A DNA stretch of 58,724 nt from Natronococcus jeotgali DSM 18795 (GTDB taxonomy: Archaea > Halobacteriota > Halobacteria > Halobacteriales > Natrialbaceae), in the NCBI RefSeq assembly GCF_000337695.1, contig NZ_AOIA01000033.1:1-58724 (forward strand). Direction: 5' to 3'. Positions 15,188-23,970 of the stretch are shown piece by piece. The translations under genes and the position numbers were made by a program. The first letter of the stretch is position 1. Each line of letters opens with the position of its first letter. Under the pieces are notes generated by a model. It was not told the DNA's origin and did no database searches. It saw only the letters and a list, made by a program, of their open reading frames with translations.

Positions 15188-17632
15188 ATGGCAGCGACGG
15201 ACGAGGACGGCGGACAGCCGACGATCGACCACCCCCTGCTCGAGCCGGACTTCCTCGAGCGACGGCTCTACCAGCTCAAGCTCGCGGGGACGGCCGCGAA
15301 CCACCACACGCTCGTCTGTCTCCCGACGGGGCTGGGGAAGACGACGGTGAGCCTGCTGGTGACCGCCCGCAGGCTCGAGGAGGTCGGCGGAACCGCCCTG
15401 ATGCTCGCGCCCACCAAACCCCTCGTCCAGCAACACGCCGAGTTCTACCGCGAGGCCCTGCAGATTCCCGACGACGAGATCGTCGTCTTCACCGGCGACG
15501 TCAGCCCGGACGATCGGGCCGCCCTCTGGACGGAGGCGACGGTCGTGATGGCCACCCCGCAGGTGATCGAGAACGATCTGGTCGGCAGCCGGATCTCGCT
15601 TTCCGACGTCACCCACTGCACCTTCGACGAGTGCCACCGCGCGACCGGCGACTACGCGTACAACTACATCGCCGAGCGCTACCACGCCGACGCGAACGAC
15701 CCCCTCGTCACCGGAATGAGCGCCTCGCCCGGCGGCGACGAGGAGGCCATCCTCGAGGTCTGCGAGAACCTCGGCCTCCAGGAGGTCGAGGTGATGACCG
15801 AAGAGGACGCCGACGTCGCGGAGTTCACCCACGACACCGACGTCGAGTGGGAGCGCATCGAACTCCCCGAGGAGGTCCTCGAGATCCGCGACGCGCTGAA
15901 CGAGGTGATCACGGACCGCCTCGAGAAGCTCAAGGAACTGGGCGTCGCTTCCTCGACCCAGCCCGACCAGTCCCAGAAGGATCTCAATCGGATGCGCGCG
16001 GAGCTCCAGCAACTGATCGACAACGACCAGTCGGAGGGGTTCGAGGGGATGTCCGTCCACGCGGAGGTGATGAAGCTCCGCCAGGCGGTCACCCTCGTCG
16101 AAACCCAAAGCGTCGAGGCGCTGCGGCGGTACTTCGAGCGCCAGCGCAACCAGGCTCGCTCCTCGGGAGCCTCGAAGGCCAGCCAGCGGATGGTCTCGGA
16201 TCCCCGGGTTCGAGAGTCGATACGGAAGGCCGAGAACTTCGACGAGATACATCCCAAGTACCGCAAGAGCCGGATGCTGCTGGCCGAGACGCTGGGGCTC
16301 GAGGGCGGCGACCGGGTGATCGTCTTCACCGAATCGCGCGACACCGCGGAGGCGCTGACCGACTTCCTGAGCGAGAGCTTCGACGCGAAGCGGTTCGTCG
16401 GTCAGGGCGACCGCGAGGGCTCGGACGGAATGACACAAAAGGAACAACAGGAGGTCCTCGACGCCTTCCGGGGCGGGGAGTTCGAGGTGCTGGTCTCGAC
16501 GTCGGTCGCCGAGGAGGGACTGGACGTGCCGGAGGTCGACCTCGTACTCTTCTACGAGCCCGTCCCGACGGCGATCCGGTCGATCCAGCGCAAGGGCCGT
16601 ACCGGACGCCAGTCGGAGGGTCGGGTCGTCGTCCTGCTGGCCGAGGACACCCGCGACGAGGCCTACTTCTGGATTTCGAAGCGCCGCGAGAAGGAGATGG
16701 AGTCCGAACTCCGGGAGCTGAAGGGGATGGCCGACGACCTCGAGGCGGAACTCGACGACGCCCAGCAGTCCCTGGCCGCGTTCGAGAGCGGAGCGAAAGT
16801 GGACGGCGGGGGCGGAAAATCGCAACCCGGCGCCGGGGCTTCCAGCGGAAACGAGGGGGTTGGGGATCGGCCGGGATTACGGGAGTTCGCCGAGGAGAAC
16901 TCGGATTCGAGTAGCGACGGCGGCGAACCGAGCGATGGGGGCGAGGACGTCGAGACCCACGAGCCACACGCCGAGGGCGACCGCGTGGAGGTCGTCGCCG
17001 ACCAGCGCGAGATGGACGCCAACATCGCCCGCGAACTCTCGCGCCGGGAGACCTACGAGGTGCGCCTCGAGACCCTGGAGGTCGGCGACTACGTGCTCTC
17101 GGATCGGGTCGCCGTCGAACGGAAGTCCGTCGCCGACTTCGTCGACTCGCTGGTCGGCGGCGACCGCTCGGTGTTCGAGCAGGTCGGCGCGATGAGCCGC
17201 CACTACGCGCGCCCGATCGTAATCGTCGAGGGCGAGGGACTGTACGAACAACGCGACGTCCACCCCAACGCCGTCCGGGGCGCGCTCTCGAGCCTGGCCG
17301 TCGACTTCGGCGCGAGCGTCCTCCGGACCGAAAGCGAGGCCGACACGACGGACCTGCTCGCGGTGATCGCGGGCCGCGAGCAGGAGGCCGGCGACCGGGA
17401 GGTGTCGGTCCACGGGCAGAAACAGGCCAAGACGATGGCCGAACAACAGGAGTACGTCGTCTCCTCGATCGCCGAGATCGGCCCCGTCACCGCCCGGTCG
17501 CTGCTCGAGGAGTTCGGCACCGTCGAAGCGGTGATGATCGCCAGCGAGGACGAACTGACGGAGGCCGACGGCGTCGGCCGGGTGACCGCCGAGCGGATCC
17601 GCGACGTGATCGGCACCACGTACACCGGCTAG
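15188..17632 (+). CDS. hef: Hef-type helicase-nuclease (XPF/FANCM family)
   Basis: An 814-residue protein that processes stalled or branched replication forks. N-terminal superfamily 2 helicase: Walker A LPTGLGKT (residues 45-52), DECH box (147-150) and motif VI QRKGRTGR (467-474). A glycine/serine-rich acidic linker (about 555-610) leads to an ERCC4/XPF nuclease with GDYVLSDR and ERKxxxD (E644, R645, K646, D650), then tandem helix-hairpin-helix motifs at the end (IGPVTARSLLEEFGT, DGVGRVTAERI). Both catalytic modules look intact. ATG 15188 starts just before the conserved region and has a TATA-like element upstream. Confidence 0.96.
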   Translation: MAATDEDGGQPTIDHPLLEPDFLERRLYQLKLAGTAANHHTLVCLPTGLGKTTVSLLVTARRLEEVGGTALMLAPTKPLVQQHAEFYREALQIPDDEIVVFTGDVSPDDRAALWTEATVVMATPQVIENDLVGSRISLSDVTHCTFDECHRATGDYAYNYIAERYHADANDPLVTGMSASPGGDEEAILEVCENLGLQEVEVMTEEDADVAEFTHDTDVEWERIELPEEVLEIRDALNEVITDRLEKLKELGVASSTQPDQSQKDLNRMRAELQQLIDNDQSEGFEGMSVHAEVMKLRQAVTLVETQSVEALRRYFERQRNQARSSGASKASQRMVSDPRVRESIRKAENFDEIHPKYRKSRMLLAETLGLEGGDRVIVFTESRDTAEALTDFLSESFDAKRFVGQGDREGSDGMTQKEQQEVLDAFRGGEFEVLVSTSVAEEGLDVPEVDLVLFYEPVPTAIRSIQRKGRTGRQSEGRVVVLLAEDTRDEAYFWISKRREKEMESELRELKGMADDLEAELDDAQQSLAAFESGAKVDGGGGKSQPGAGASSGNEGVGDRPGLREFAEENSDSSSDGGEPSDGGEDVETHEPHAEGDRVEVVADQREMDANIARELSRRETYEVRLETLEVGDYVLSDRVAVERKSVADFVDSLVGGDRSVFEQVGAMSRHYARPIVIVEGEGLYEQRDVHPNAVRGALSSLAVDFGASVLRTESEADTTDLLAVIAGREQEAGDREVSVHGQKQAKTMAEQQEYVVSSIAEIGPVTARSLLEEFGTVEAVMIASEDELTEADGVGRVTAERIRDVIGTTYTG

Positions 17633-17668
17633 CGGAGCCCTCGGACGGACGCTCTCGATCGGCGGGGA

Positions 17669-18403
17669 TCAGCGCAGCGTCTCGAGGGTCTCGCCGGCCT
17701 CCCGGGCGGCCTCGAGACACTCTCGGGCGTAGCGGGGGTCGTCCGTCTCGGCTGCCTCCCGGGTGAACTTCTCGAGGGCCGCGACCAGCGAGGCGCGGGC
17801 GTCCTCGAGTTCGCCCGTTCCCGACGGCGATCGGGTTCGCGAGTCGCCGGCCCGTCGCGGCCGTTCGGCGGGACGGCTGCCGGATCGAGCGTGGTGTCGG
17901 TCCCGCTGGGCCCGATCCGGCTCCGGGTCTCGATCGGCGTCCCGGGACTGGGTTCTGACCTCCCTGTCGGCCGTCGACCGCGACGGCGGCGAGGACGGAC
18001 GGTCGCTCGCGTCGCCCGCGGGATCGGTGTCGGCGGTCTGGCCCTGACCCGCGCGCTCGGGCGTCGTATCGGGACCGTCGTCCGTCCCGGACCGCGTCGC
18101 GTCGATCTCGGGTTCCGGACGATCCGCGTCCTCGTCGGCGTCGTCCGCGGCCGACTCCGCCGCCGGCCGGGCCTCGAGGTCGGTTCCCCGAACGGCGTCG
18201 GGGTTCCCGTGACAGCTGGGACAGAACGTCGTCCCGTCCTGCTGGAACAGCGGGTCGCCGCAGGTGCCACAGTGGGCGTTCGTCATCGTGGCGCCCTTCA
18301 ACAGGAGGTCGCTCATCCGCTGGGTGGCCTCGCGGTCGGCCTTGTCGCGCTCGTACTTCTCGCGGAGCTTCTCGCGCTCGGCTTCCTTGTCGAAGTCGCT
18401 CAT
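17669..18403 (-). CDS. Sjogren/scleroderma autoantigen p27-like zinc-ribbon protein
   Basis: A 244-residue protein. Residues 1-75 match the UPF0148/autoantigen p27 domain: a basic coiled start (MSDFDKEAEREKLREKYER), LLLKGATMTNAHCGTCGDPLF, then CPSCHG completing a C4 zinc ribbon. A long low-complexity acidic and arginine-rich region follows (about 80-190), and a C-terminal helical segment (LVAALEKFTREA, YARECLEAAREAGETLETL) ends the protein. The family is conserved in archaea but its role is unproven; nucleic-acid binding is plausible. It is convergent with hef, 36 nt away. Confidence 0.82.
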   Translation of the reverse strand: MSDFDKEAEREKLREKYERDKADREATQRMSDLLLKGATMTNAHCGTCGDPLFQQDGTTFCPSCHGNPDAVRGTDLEARPAAESAADDADEDADRPEPEIDATRSGTDDGPDTTPERAGQGQTADTDPAGDASDRPSSPPSRSTADREVRTQSRDADRDPEPDRAQRDRHHARSGSRPAERPRRAGDSRTRSPSGTGELEDARASLVAALEKFTREAAETDDPRYARECLEAAREAGETLETLR

Positions 18404-18446
18404 GTTCCCCCGAAGGAGCTACGCGGTCGAAAAAGCTGCGACGGAG

Positions 18447-18899
18447 TCACCGCGCCGACGCTCGCCGACGATCGCTGCGGCGCGCCCCGAACCGGGCGGT
18501 CAGCGCGCCGCCCGCGCCGGCCGCCAGGAGGCCGATCGGGAGACCGACGAACGCCAGTCCGCTCGCGAGACCGCCGCCCCAGAGCACGACGGCGGCGGTC
18601 CCGAGTGCGCCCCCGACCACGAAGCTTCCGAGGGCGCCGAGCGCCGCCCAGAGGCGGACCGCCGTTCGCCGGGAGACCCCCGCCTCGGTCCCGCGTTCCG
18701 CGTAGTAGCGCGTCCCGAGGATTGCGAGGGCGAACACGGCGACGCCCGCCGCGACGCCCGCCGGTAGACCGACCAGAAGCGACGGCCAGACGTACGGCTC
18801 GAGCCCGGCGGTCACGAGGACCGTCACCGCGACGAACGCGACCACGCCCGCGACCGAACTTCCGGCGATCCTGACGACCGTCTCGAGGCGACTGTTCAT
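18447..18899 (-). CDS. hypothetical membrane protein, four helices
   Basis: A 150-residue protein with four hydrophobic segments (about residues 12-32, 38-62, 83-106, 110-134) and a basic tail (RFGARRSDRRRASAR). I do not recognise a named family; glycine- and alanine-rich helices of this kind are common in uncharacterised haloarchaeal proteins. It starts 43 nt after the end of the zinc-ribbon gene's start region and is on the same strand, so they may be expressed separately. No functional residues are visible. Confidence 0.65.
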   Translation of the reverse strand: MNSRLETVVRIAGSSVAGVVAFVAVTVLVTAGLEPYVWPSLLVGLPAGVAAGVAVFALAILGTRYYAERGTEAGVSRRTAVRLWAALGALGSFVVGGALGTAAVVLWGGGLASGLAFVGLPIGLLAAGAGGALTARFGARRSDRRRASAR

Positions 18900-18960
18900 A
18901 CGATAGATACGCGGTGCGCGGAGATATATCGCGTGCTCGATTCCCCGTCGGAGAGAAGAC

Positions 18961-19404
18961 CTATCGGACGGCCGCCTCGAGGGCGTCGACCGCCGCCGTC
19001 GGTCCCGGGACGACCTCGAGGCCGGGGACGTCGTGGGCGTCGATGCCGACGACCGGCCGCCCGTAGACGAGCGCGAACCCGATTTCCGAGAGGGTTCCGG
19101 GACCGCCCGAGAGGGCGATCACGCCGTCGCCGTTCAGCGGAACCAGCGCGTTTCTGGCGTGGCCCATCCCGGTCGCGATCGCCGTGTCGACGAACTCGTT
19201 GGCGGCCGCGCGGTCCTCTACGGGCAGGATCCCGATCGTCTCGCCACCCTCCGACTTCGCGCCGCGACAGACCGCCTCCATCGTCCCGCCGAGTCCGCCA
19301 CAGACGACCGCGTGGCCGCGTCGGCCCAGTTCCCGGCCGACCGCCGTTGCGATTTCGCTCTCCTCGTGTGTGATCGTTCCGCCGCCGATGACGCTGACGC
19401 GCAT
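18961..19404 (-). CDS. TIGR00725-like nucleotide-binding protein (LOG-like Rossmann fold)
   Basis: A 147-residue single-domain protein from ATG 19404. The N-terminus MRVSVIGGGTI, VCGGLGGTMEAVCRGA and GVIALSGGPGTLSEIGFALVYGRPVVGI are the glycine-rich loops of the TIGR00725/lysine-decarboxylase-like (LOG) fold, including the GGxGTxxE motif that binds a ribonucleotide phosphate. Some LOG proteins release cytokinin bases from nucleotides; the archaeal role is unknown. Upstream in-frame starts would extend into the mdh promoter and are rejected. Confidence 0.8.
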   Translation of the reverse strand: MRVSVIGGGTITHEESEIATAVGRELGRRGHAVVCGGLGGTMEAVCRGAKSEGGETIGILPVEDRAAANEFVDTAIATGMGHARNALVPLNGDGVIALSGGPGTLSEIGFALVYGRPVVGIDAHDVPGLEVVPGPTAAVDALEAAVR

Positions 19405-19543
19405 GCTCGAGGGAGCGACGGCGATCGCAAAGAGAGGTCGGTTTCGGGCTCCGACGGCAGAGACCTCGCGAGGGTCGAGGGCGGGTTCGACGGTCGTCGT
19501 TCGCACGGACGTCGATCGCTGCTGCGACGCGTGGTTTCGACGG

Positions 19544-19549
19544 ATTTAA
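19544..19549 (+). promoter_or_regulatory. TATA-like element of mdh
   Basis: ATTTAA lies 29-34 nt before the ATG at 19578, the usual archaeal distance. Confidence 0.4.
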
Positions 19550-19577
19550 CGCCAACCACGGTGGAGTGTGACGTGGT

Positions 19578-20492
19578 ATGACGAAAGTTAGCGTGGTCGG
19601 CGCGGCCGGAACGGTCGGGGCCGCCGCGGGCTACAACATCGCGCTCCGAGACGTCGCGGACGAACTCGTGTTCGTAGACATCCCGGACAAGGAAGACGAC
19701 ACGGTCGGCCAGGCCGCCGACGCGAACCACGGCGTCGCCTACGACTCGAACACGACGATCCGGCAGGGCGGCTACGAGGATACCGCCGGCTCGGACGTCG
19801 TCGTCATCACGGCCGGAATCCCCCGCCAGCCCGGCCAGACCCGGATCGACCTGGCCGGCGACAACGCCCCCATCATGGAGGACATCGGCTCCTCGCTGGC
19901 CGAACACAACGACGACTTCGTCACCGTCACCACCTCGAACCCGGTCGACCTGCTGAACCGCCACCTCTACGAGGCCGGCGACCGGGCCCGCGAGAAGGTG
20001 ATCGGCTTCGGCGGTCGCCTCGACTCCGCGCGGTTCCGGTACGTGATCGCTCAGCGCTTCGACGTCCCCGTCCGGAACGTCGAGGCGACGATCCTCGGCG
20101 AGCACGGCGACGCCCAGGTCCCGGTGTTCTCGAAGGTTCGCGTCGACGGACGGGACGTCGAGTTCGACGACGACGAGAAGGAGGAACTGCTCGAGGAACT
20201 GCAGACCTCGGCGATGAACGTCATCGAGAAAAAAGGCGCCACCGAGTGGGGCCCCGCGACCGGCGTCGGCCACACCGTCGAGGCGATCCTCCGGGACACC
20301 GGCGAGGTGTTGCCCTGCAGCGTCGCCCTCGAGGGCGAGTACGGCCACGAGGACACCGCCTTCGGCGTCCCCGCGAAGCTCGGCGCCGACGGCGTCGAGG
20401 AGGTCGTCGAGTGGGATCTGACCGAGTTCGAGCGCAACCAGCTCGGCGAGGCCGCGGAGAAGCTCTCCGAGCAGTACGACGAGATCGCGTAG
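19578..20492 (+). CDS. mdh: malate dehydrogenase (NAD-dependent, LDH-like type)
   Basis: A 304-residue halophilic enzyme that interconverts malate and oxaloacetate in the citric acid cycle. The glycine-rich NAD loop VVGAAGTVG is at residues 6-14, followed by an aspartate ending strand 2 (FVDIP) that favours NAD. The mobile substrate loop reads RQPGQTR (83-89), D149 in [10 protein letters not shown] and catalytic H176 in GEHGDAQVP are present. Acidic surface residues are typical. It is divergent from the LOG-like gene and stands alone. Confidence 0.97.
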   Translation: MTKVSVVGAAGTVGAAAGYNIALRDVADELVFVDIPDKEDDTVGQAADANHGVAYDSNTTIRQGGYEDTAGSDVVVITAGIPRQPGQTRIDLAGDNAPIMEDIGSSLAEHNDDFVTVTTSNPVDLLNRHLYEAGDRAREKVIGFGGRLDSARFRYVIAQRFDVPVRNVEATILGEHGDAQVPVFSKVRVDGRDVEFDDDEKEELLEELQTSAMNVIEKKGATEWGPATGVGHTVEAILRDTGEVLPCSVALEGEYGHEDTAFGVPAKLGADGVEEVVEWDLTEFERNQLGEAAEKLSEQYDEIA

Positions 20493-20633
20493 CGACCGAC
20501 GACGTCCTCGTCCCGATTCGTTCTTTCGCCGCCGAGCGTCGAGCGCGCGAGACCGTCCCGCGGACCCGCCGATCAGCGCGGGGAAAACCCGCAAGAACGC
20601 TTTTCCGAACGGTCGTAGAAACGAGAAGAACGG

Positions 20634-21839
20634 ATGGTCACGCCATCGTTCGTCCTGGTCGTCGGGACTGCCGTCGTCACCTGCCTGTGTATGGCGTGGG
20701 TACTCGGGGCAAACAGCAACTCGCCGCCGTTCGCACCGGCGATCGGTGCGAACGCGATTTCGACGATGCGAGCCGCGTTCGCCATCGGTTTGCTCGCGGC
20801 CGCCGGCGCGCTCATGCAGGGCGGGAGCATCTCCGAGACGGTCGGCGCAGACCTCATCGACGGCGTCACGATCACGCCGCTTGCCGCCACTGCGGGACTG
20901 CTCACCGCGGCGGCGTTTATGGGGATCGGCATCTACACCCGGTACCCGATCCCGGCGGCGTTCGCGACGACGGGCGCGATGGTCGGGGTCGGGCTCTCGC
21001 TGGGCGGAGATCCGGCCGTCGAGACCTACCAGCGACTCGGCACTTTCTGGCTGCTCGTCCCGATCATGTCCAGCGGTCTGGCGTTCGTCACGGCGACGCT
21101 GTTGCGACGCGACGACGTGCCCGAGACGATCGGCGTCCCGCTGCTTGCAGGCATCGTCGGGGCGATCCTCGCGAACATCCGACTCGGCGTGATTCCGGAT
21201 CCGGTAGCCGACCAGGGGACGCTCGCACGGTTCGTCTCGACCCGCATCGGGGGTGGGCCAGAGCTGGCTGCAAACGTCGACGTCGGAATGGTTCTCGCGA
21301 CGATCGCGCTCGGCGTGCTCGCGTTCGGTTGGATCCGCAGGCGAGTCCTCGTCTCCGTCGAAGGGGGGATTCGCTCGTTCCTGCTCATCCTGGGCGGGAT
21401 CGTCGCGTTCTCCTCGGGCGGTTCGCAGGTCGGGCTCGCAACCGGTCCGCTCGAGCACCTGTTCCGGATCGAGCTCGGCCTGCCGGGGATCGTCCTGCTC
21501 GGCATCGGGGCGACCGGGATTCTCGCCGGTGCGTGGATGGCCGCACCGCGGCTCCTGCAGGCGACGTCCCGGGAGTACGCCCAGCTCGGCGTCCGCCGAT
21601 CGGTCGCCGCACTCGTCCCGGGCTTTATTATCGCCCAACTGGCGATCGCGCTCGGGATTCCGATCTCGCTCAACAACATCATCCTCTCGGGGGTCATCGG
21701 CGGCGGGCTGGCCGCGGGCTCTGCCGGCGTCTCGCGGCGCAAGATCGGCGTAACGATCGCCTTCTGGCTGCTGACGCTGGGGAGCTCGACCGCCGTCAGC
21801 TACGGACTCTACCGAGCGTTCGCGACGGTCGCCGGGTGA
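20634..21839 (+). CDS. inorganic phosphate transporter, PiT family
   Basis: A 401-residue polytopic protein with roughly ten to twelve membrane segments. The N-terminal WVLGANSNSPPFAPAIGANAIS and a C-terminal repeat (LNNIILSGVIGGGLA) correspond to the paired signature of PiT permeases, which carry phosphate, usually with sodium or protons. In this branch GAN-D is replaced by GANSN, so some change in ion use is possible. It starts 141 nt after mdh; the spacer has no other clear feature. Convergent with the UspA gene. Confidence 0.83.
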   Translation: MVTPSFVLVVGTAVVTCLCMAWVLGANSNSPPFAPAIGANAISTMRAAFAIGLLAAAGALMQGGSISETVGADLIDGVTITPLAATAGLLTAAAFMGIGIYTRYPIPAAFATTGAMVGVGLSLGGDPAVETYQRLGTFWLLVPIMSSGLAFVTATLLRRDDVPETIGVPLLAGIVGAILANIRLGVIPDPVADQGTLARFVSTRIGGGPELAANVDVGMVLATIALGVLAFGWIRRRVLVSVEGGIRSFLLILGGIVAFSSGGSQVGLATGPLEHLFRIELGLPGIVLLGIGATGILAGAWMAAPRLLQATSREYAQLGVRRSVAALVPGFIIAQLAIALGIPISLNNIILSGVIGGGLAAGSAGVSRRKIGVTIAFWLLTLGSSTAVSYGLYRAFATVAG

Positions 21840-21848
21840 TGAACGTGG

Positions 21849-22283
21849 CTACTCGAGGACCGTTACCGGACGCGATGTTCGGTCGATGACCGTCGTGGCG
21901 ATACTGCGGCCGAGAAATCGCCGAACGAACCCCGTCGTTTTGCTCTCGTGGCCGTGCATGACGACGTGGTCGACGTCGTGCTCGCTCGCGTACTGCGAGA
22001 TGACGGTCCCGGGCCGTCCCTCCGCGACCTCGATCCGAACCCGATCCGCGGCTCCCGGAGCGTCGACCGTCCCCAGCAGCCGAGACGCACGGTCGCGCGA
22101 CCGATCCGACCGTTCGTCGCTTCGCTCGAGCACCCCGCCCTCGCTCAACGGCGCGTCGAGCGGCGTCACGACCGCAAGCAGCGTGACCGCGGCGTCGGGA
22201 AACGTCTCGAGAGCGTAGGCGAGCGCCTCGTCCTCCTCCGGACGGCCGAGGGTCGGGACGAGGACGCGGTCCGGGTCGGCCAT
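21849..22283 (-). CDS. universal stress protein (UspA family)
   Basis: About 144 residues from ATG 22283 (MADPDRVLVPT); ATG 22310 would add nine residues. The Rossmann-like core begins RVLVPTLGRPEEDEALAYAL and ends with HGHESKTTGFVRRFLGRSIATTVIDRTSRPVTVL. This resembles the G-x2-G-x9-G(S/T) ATP-binding loop of Usp proteins, with the first glycine present (VMHGHESKTTGF) and the loop otherwise altered. Usp proteins help survival under stress by unclear means. The ferredoxin gene lies just upstream on the same strand. Confidence 0.85.
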   Translation of the reverse strand: MADPDRVLVPTLGRPEEDEALAYALETFPDAAVTLLAVVTPLDAPLSEGGVLERSDERSDRSRDRASRLLGTVDAPGAADRVRIEVAEGRPGTVISQYASEHDVDHVVMHGHESKTTGFVRRFLGRSIATTVIDRTSRPVTVLE

Positions 22284-22328
22284 ATTGCGGCGTTCGACGT
22301 CGACACCCATCCGTCTGTCGGCGACGAG

Positions 22329-22574
22329 TCAGGGAATTAGCTGCTCGCCGTCGTCGTCGTAGATCGTGATCGCGTCGACGGGACAGGTCCGGGCCGCGAA
22401 CTTCGCGTCGAGTTCGGCGTCCTCGGGAACCTCGCGGACGAAGACCCCGTCCTCGGCCTCCTCGCTGTCCTCGAGGACGGCCTTCCCCTTCGATTTGTCC
22501 TTCCGGAAGGCGTCCCACTCGGCGACGCACTGGTACATCCCGATACAGGTGTCCTCGTCGAATTCGACCCTCAT
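22329..22574 (-). CDS. small ferredoxin with three cluster cysteines
   Basis: An 81-residue ferredoxin. Cluster ligands are C10, C16 and C64 in CIGMYQC and RTCPVDAIT; methionine 13 stands where a second cysteine of a [4Fe-4S] site would be. Such C-x5-C...CP proteins usually hold a [3Fe-4S] cluster and commonly serve P450-type or other oxygenase electron chains. The sequence is very acidic. No partner enzyme lies next to it; the downstream gene is UspA, 19-46 nt away depending on start. The cluster type is inferred. Confidence 0.88.
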   Translation of the reverse strand: MRVEFDEDTCIGMYQCVAEWDAFRKDKSKGKAVLEDSEEAEDGVFVREVPEDAELDAKFAARTCPVDAITIYDDDGEQLIP

Positions 22575-22678
22575 GCGCGAGGGTTGGGCCGATCGTCCTA
22601 AATCGTTAGCGGTCGCGACGCCGCGGTCGGCGGCGGAATCGGCGAGTACCGATCGCGAACTCGTTCAGCGCCACCTGA

Positions 22679-22699
22679 ACTATCGCTGCACGCGATAGT
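22679..22699 (+). promoter_or_regulatory. perfect inverted repeat upstream of the winged-helix/DICT operon
   Basis: ACTATCGC and GCGATAGT flank a 5-nt loop. The repeat ends 21 nt before the TATA-like element at 22721. It is a plausible operator for a self-regulating wHTH protein, or an RNA hairpin. Confidence 0.45.
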
Positions 22700-22720
22700 C
22701 GCGGTCGTCCGGAACACACC

Positions 22721-22726
22721 TTATAC
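22721..22726 (+). promoter_or_regulatory. TATA-like element of the winged-helix/DICT operon
   Basis: TTATAC lies 25-30 nt before the ATG at 22751. Confidence 0.5.
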
Positions 22727-22750
22727 GCTCGAGGGACCAACTCACCGTCC

Positions 22751-23106
22751 ATGAACGACGGCCTCGAGGACCTCTCCGCGCTCGCGGACGCCGCTCCCGG
22801 GCACGACGTCGACGACCTCCTCGGGCTTCTCTCGTCGCGGGAGGTCCGCATCACGCTGGCGTACCTGTACGACCACCCGAGCGCGACGCTCGACGCCTCG
22901 CGGCGGTGATCGCCGGCGCCACCGCCGCCGACGGCGGGCGGATCGCCGGCGAGGGGGCCTACGAGCGGGCCCGCATCACCCTCCACCACTCGGTGCTCCC
23001 GCGGCTCGACGACCACGGGTTACTCGAGTTCGATCCCGCCGGCGGGAGGGTGCGAGACGTCGACGTCCCCGCGGCCGTCTACGGGGTGCTCGGCGTCGGG
23101 GAATGA
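22751..23106 (+). pseudogene. winged-helix protein (DUF7344-like), frameshifted
   Basis: From ATG 22751 the frame encodes LLSSREVRITLAYLYDHPSATLDA and stops at TGA 22907 after 52 residues. The family's continuation (AAVIAG, then YERARITLHHSVLPRLDDHGLLEFD) is found in another frame up to TGA 23104. One missing base near 22893-22896, where GAC-GAC-CTC would be expected, explains the break. Repaired, the product is about 118 residues: a winged helix of the type common in haloarchaeal regulators. Its stop overlaps the DICT gene start (ATGA). It may be a true inactivation or a sequencing error in GC-rich DNA. Confidence 0.75.
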
Positions 23107-23846
23107 CCGTCGAAACGCTGGGCGAGGCGCTCGAGGCCGTCGAGCGCGAGCGAAAGCGCCTCGAGGTCTACGCCGCGGACGACGGCGTCGCGGCGGACCT
23201 CGAGCGGCAGTTTGCGACCCGCAACGTCGACGTCGAGTATCGCCGCGCCGCGGCGTTCGAGGAGGGGTTCGTCGTGATTCGGGGTCCGAGCGGCGAGTTC
23301 CGGGGCGCGCTGGGACTCGAGGAGTTCGACGCCGTCCTCTCGCCGGAAATCCACCCGCCGTGGACGCTCGAGGGGAACGCGCCAGACGCGCGGGAGCTGT
23401 TCGACTTTCTCGAGAACACGCTGTTCGCCGCCTACGACCGACGACAGATGCTCGCGGCCGCCAGGGAGATCGAAGAACGGGCCTGGCGAACCGCCGCGGG
23501 ACGGCTGTACGCCGGCTTCCAGCGCGAGGCGGCGTTCGACGACCAGCGGGCGGTGTACGACCGCCTCGCCTCTCGGGGCGCGCTGTCGGTAACGGCGTTC
23601 GTCGACGAGGCGTGGGACGGAACGAAGGGGTCGGACGGCGACCCTCCGCTCGTCTCCGGCTCGGGGGAACTCGGCCGGTTCTGGTTCGTCGCTTTCGACG
23701 GCGGGGGCGACGTCGGCCGCACGTGCGCGCTGGTCGCCGAGGAGCGCCGACCCGATCGGTACTACGGGTTCTGGACGTACGATCCCGTGCTGGTCGACGA
23801 GCTGTTCGCACACCTCGAGACGAGCTACGACGTGCCGACCGCGTAG
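23103..23846 (+). CDS. DICT sensory-domain protein
   Basis: A 247-residue protein resembling haloarchaeal DICT-domain proteins. It has an N-terminal segment (LGEALEAVERERKRLEVYA), a beta strand pair containing FEEGFVVIRGPSGEFRGAL, a central FLENTLFAAYDRRQMLAAAREIE helix and a C-terminal WTYDPVLVDELFAHLE. DICT domains are presumed light- or ligand-sensing modules coupled to signalling. It overlaps the frameshifted winged-helix gene by 4 nt, so the two were probably made together, the sensor and the DNA-binding part as separate chains. No enzyme activity is expected. Confidence 0.82.
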   Translation: MTVETLGEALEAVERERKRLEVYAADDGVAADLERQFATRNVDVEYRRAAAFEEGFVVIRGPSGEFRGALGLEEFDAVLSPEIHPPWTLEGNAPDARELFDFLENTLFAAYDRRQMLAAAREIEERAWRTAAGRLYAGFQREAAFDDQRAVYDRLASRGALSVTAFVDEAWDGTKGSDGDPPLVSGSGELGRFWFVAFDGGGDVGRTCALVAEERRPDRYYGFWTYDPVLVDELFAHLETSYDVPTA

Positions 23847-23970
23847 GCGTCGAACGGGCAGGGGAGATCCGCGGGTGGGGCGGCGAACCGACGCGTCGGC
23901 CCGCGAGCCGTCGACCGGGAACCGCCATCGACGGCAGTACCGTTTAGTTCCGTACGGTCGTCGTACCCGT

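Noticed and set aside
14286-15350. 354-codon plus-strand open frame
   Set aside because: It crosses repeat copy A, the antisense side of tspO and the hef start; composition changes abruptly and no domain is recognised.
19218-21638. 806-codon minus-strand open frame
   Set aside because: It runs antisense to mdh and the phosphate transporter and only its end coincides with the LOG-like gene in another frame; composition is that of a GC-rich shadow.
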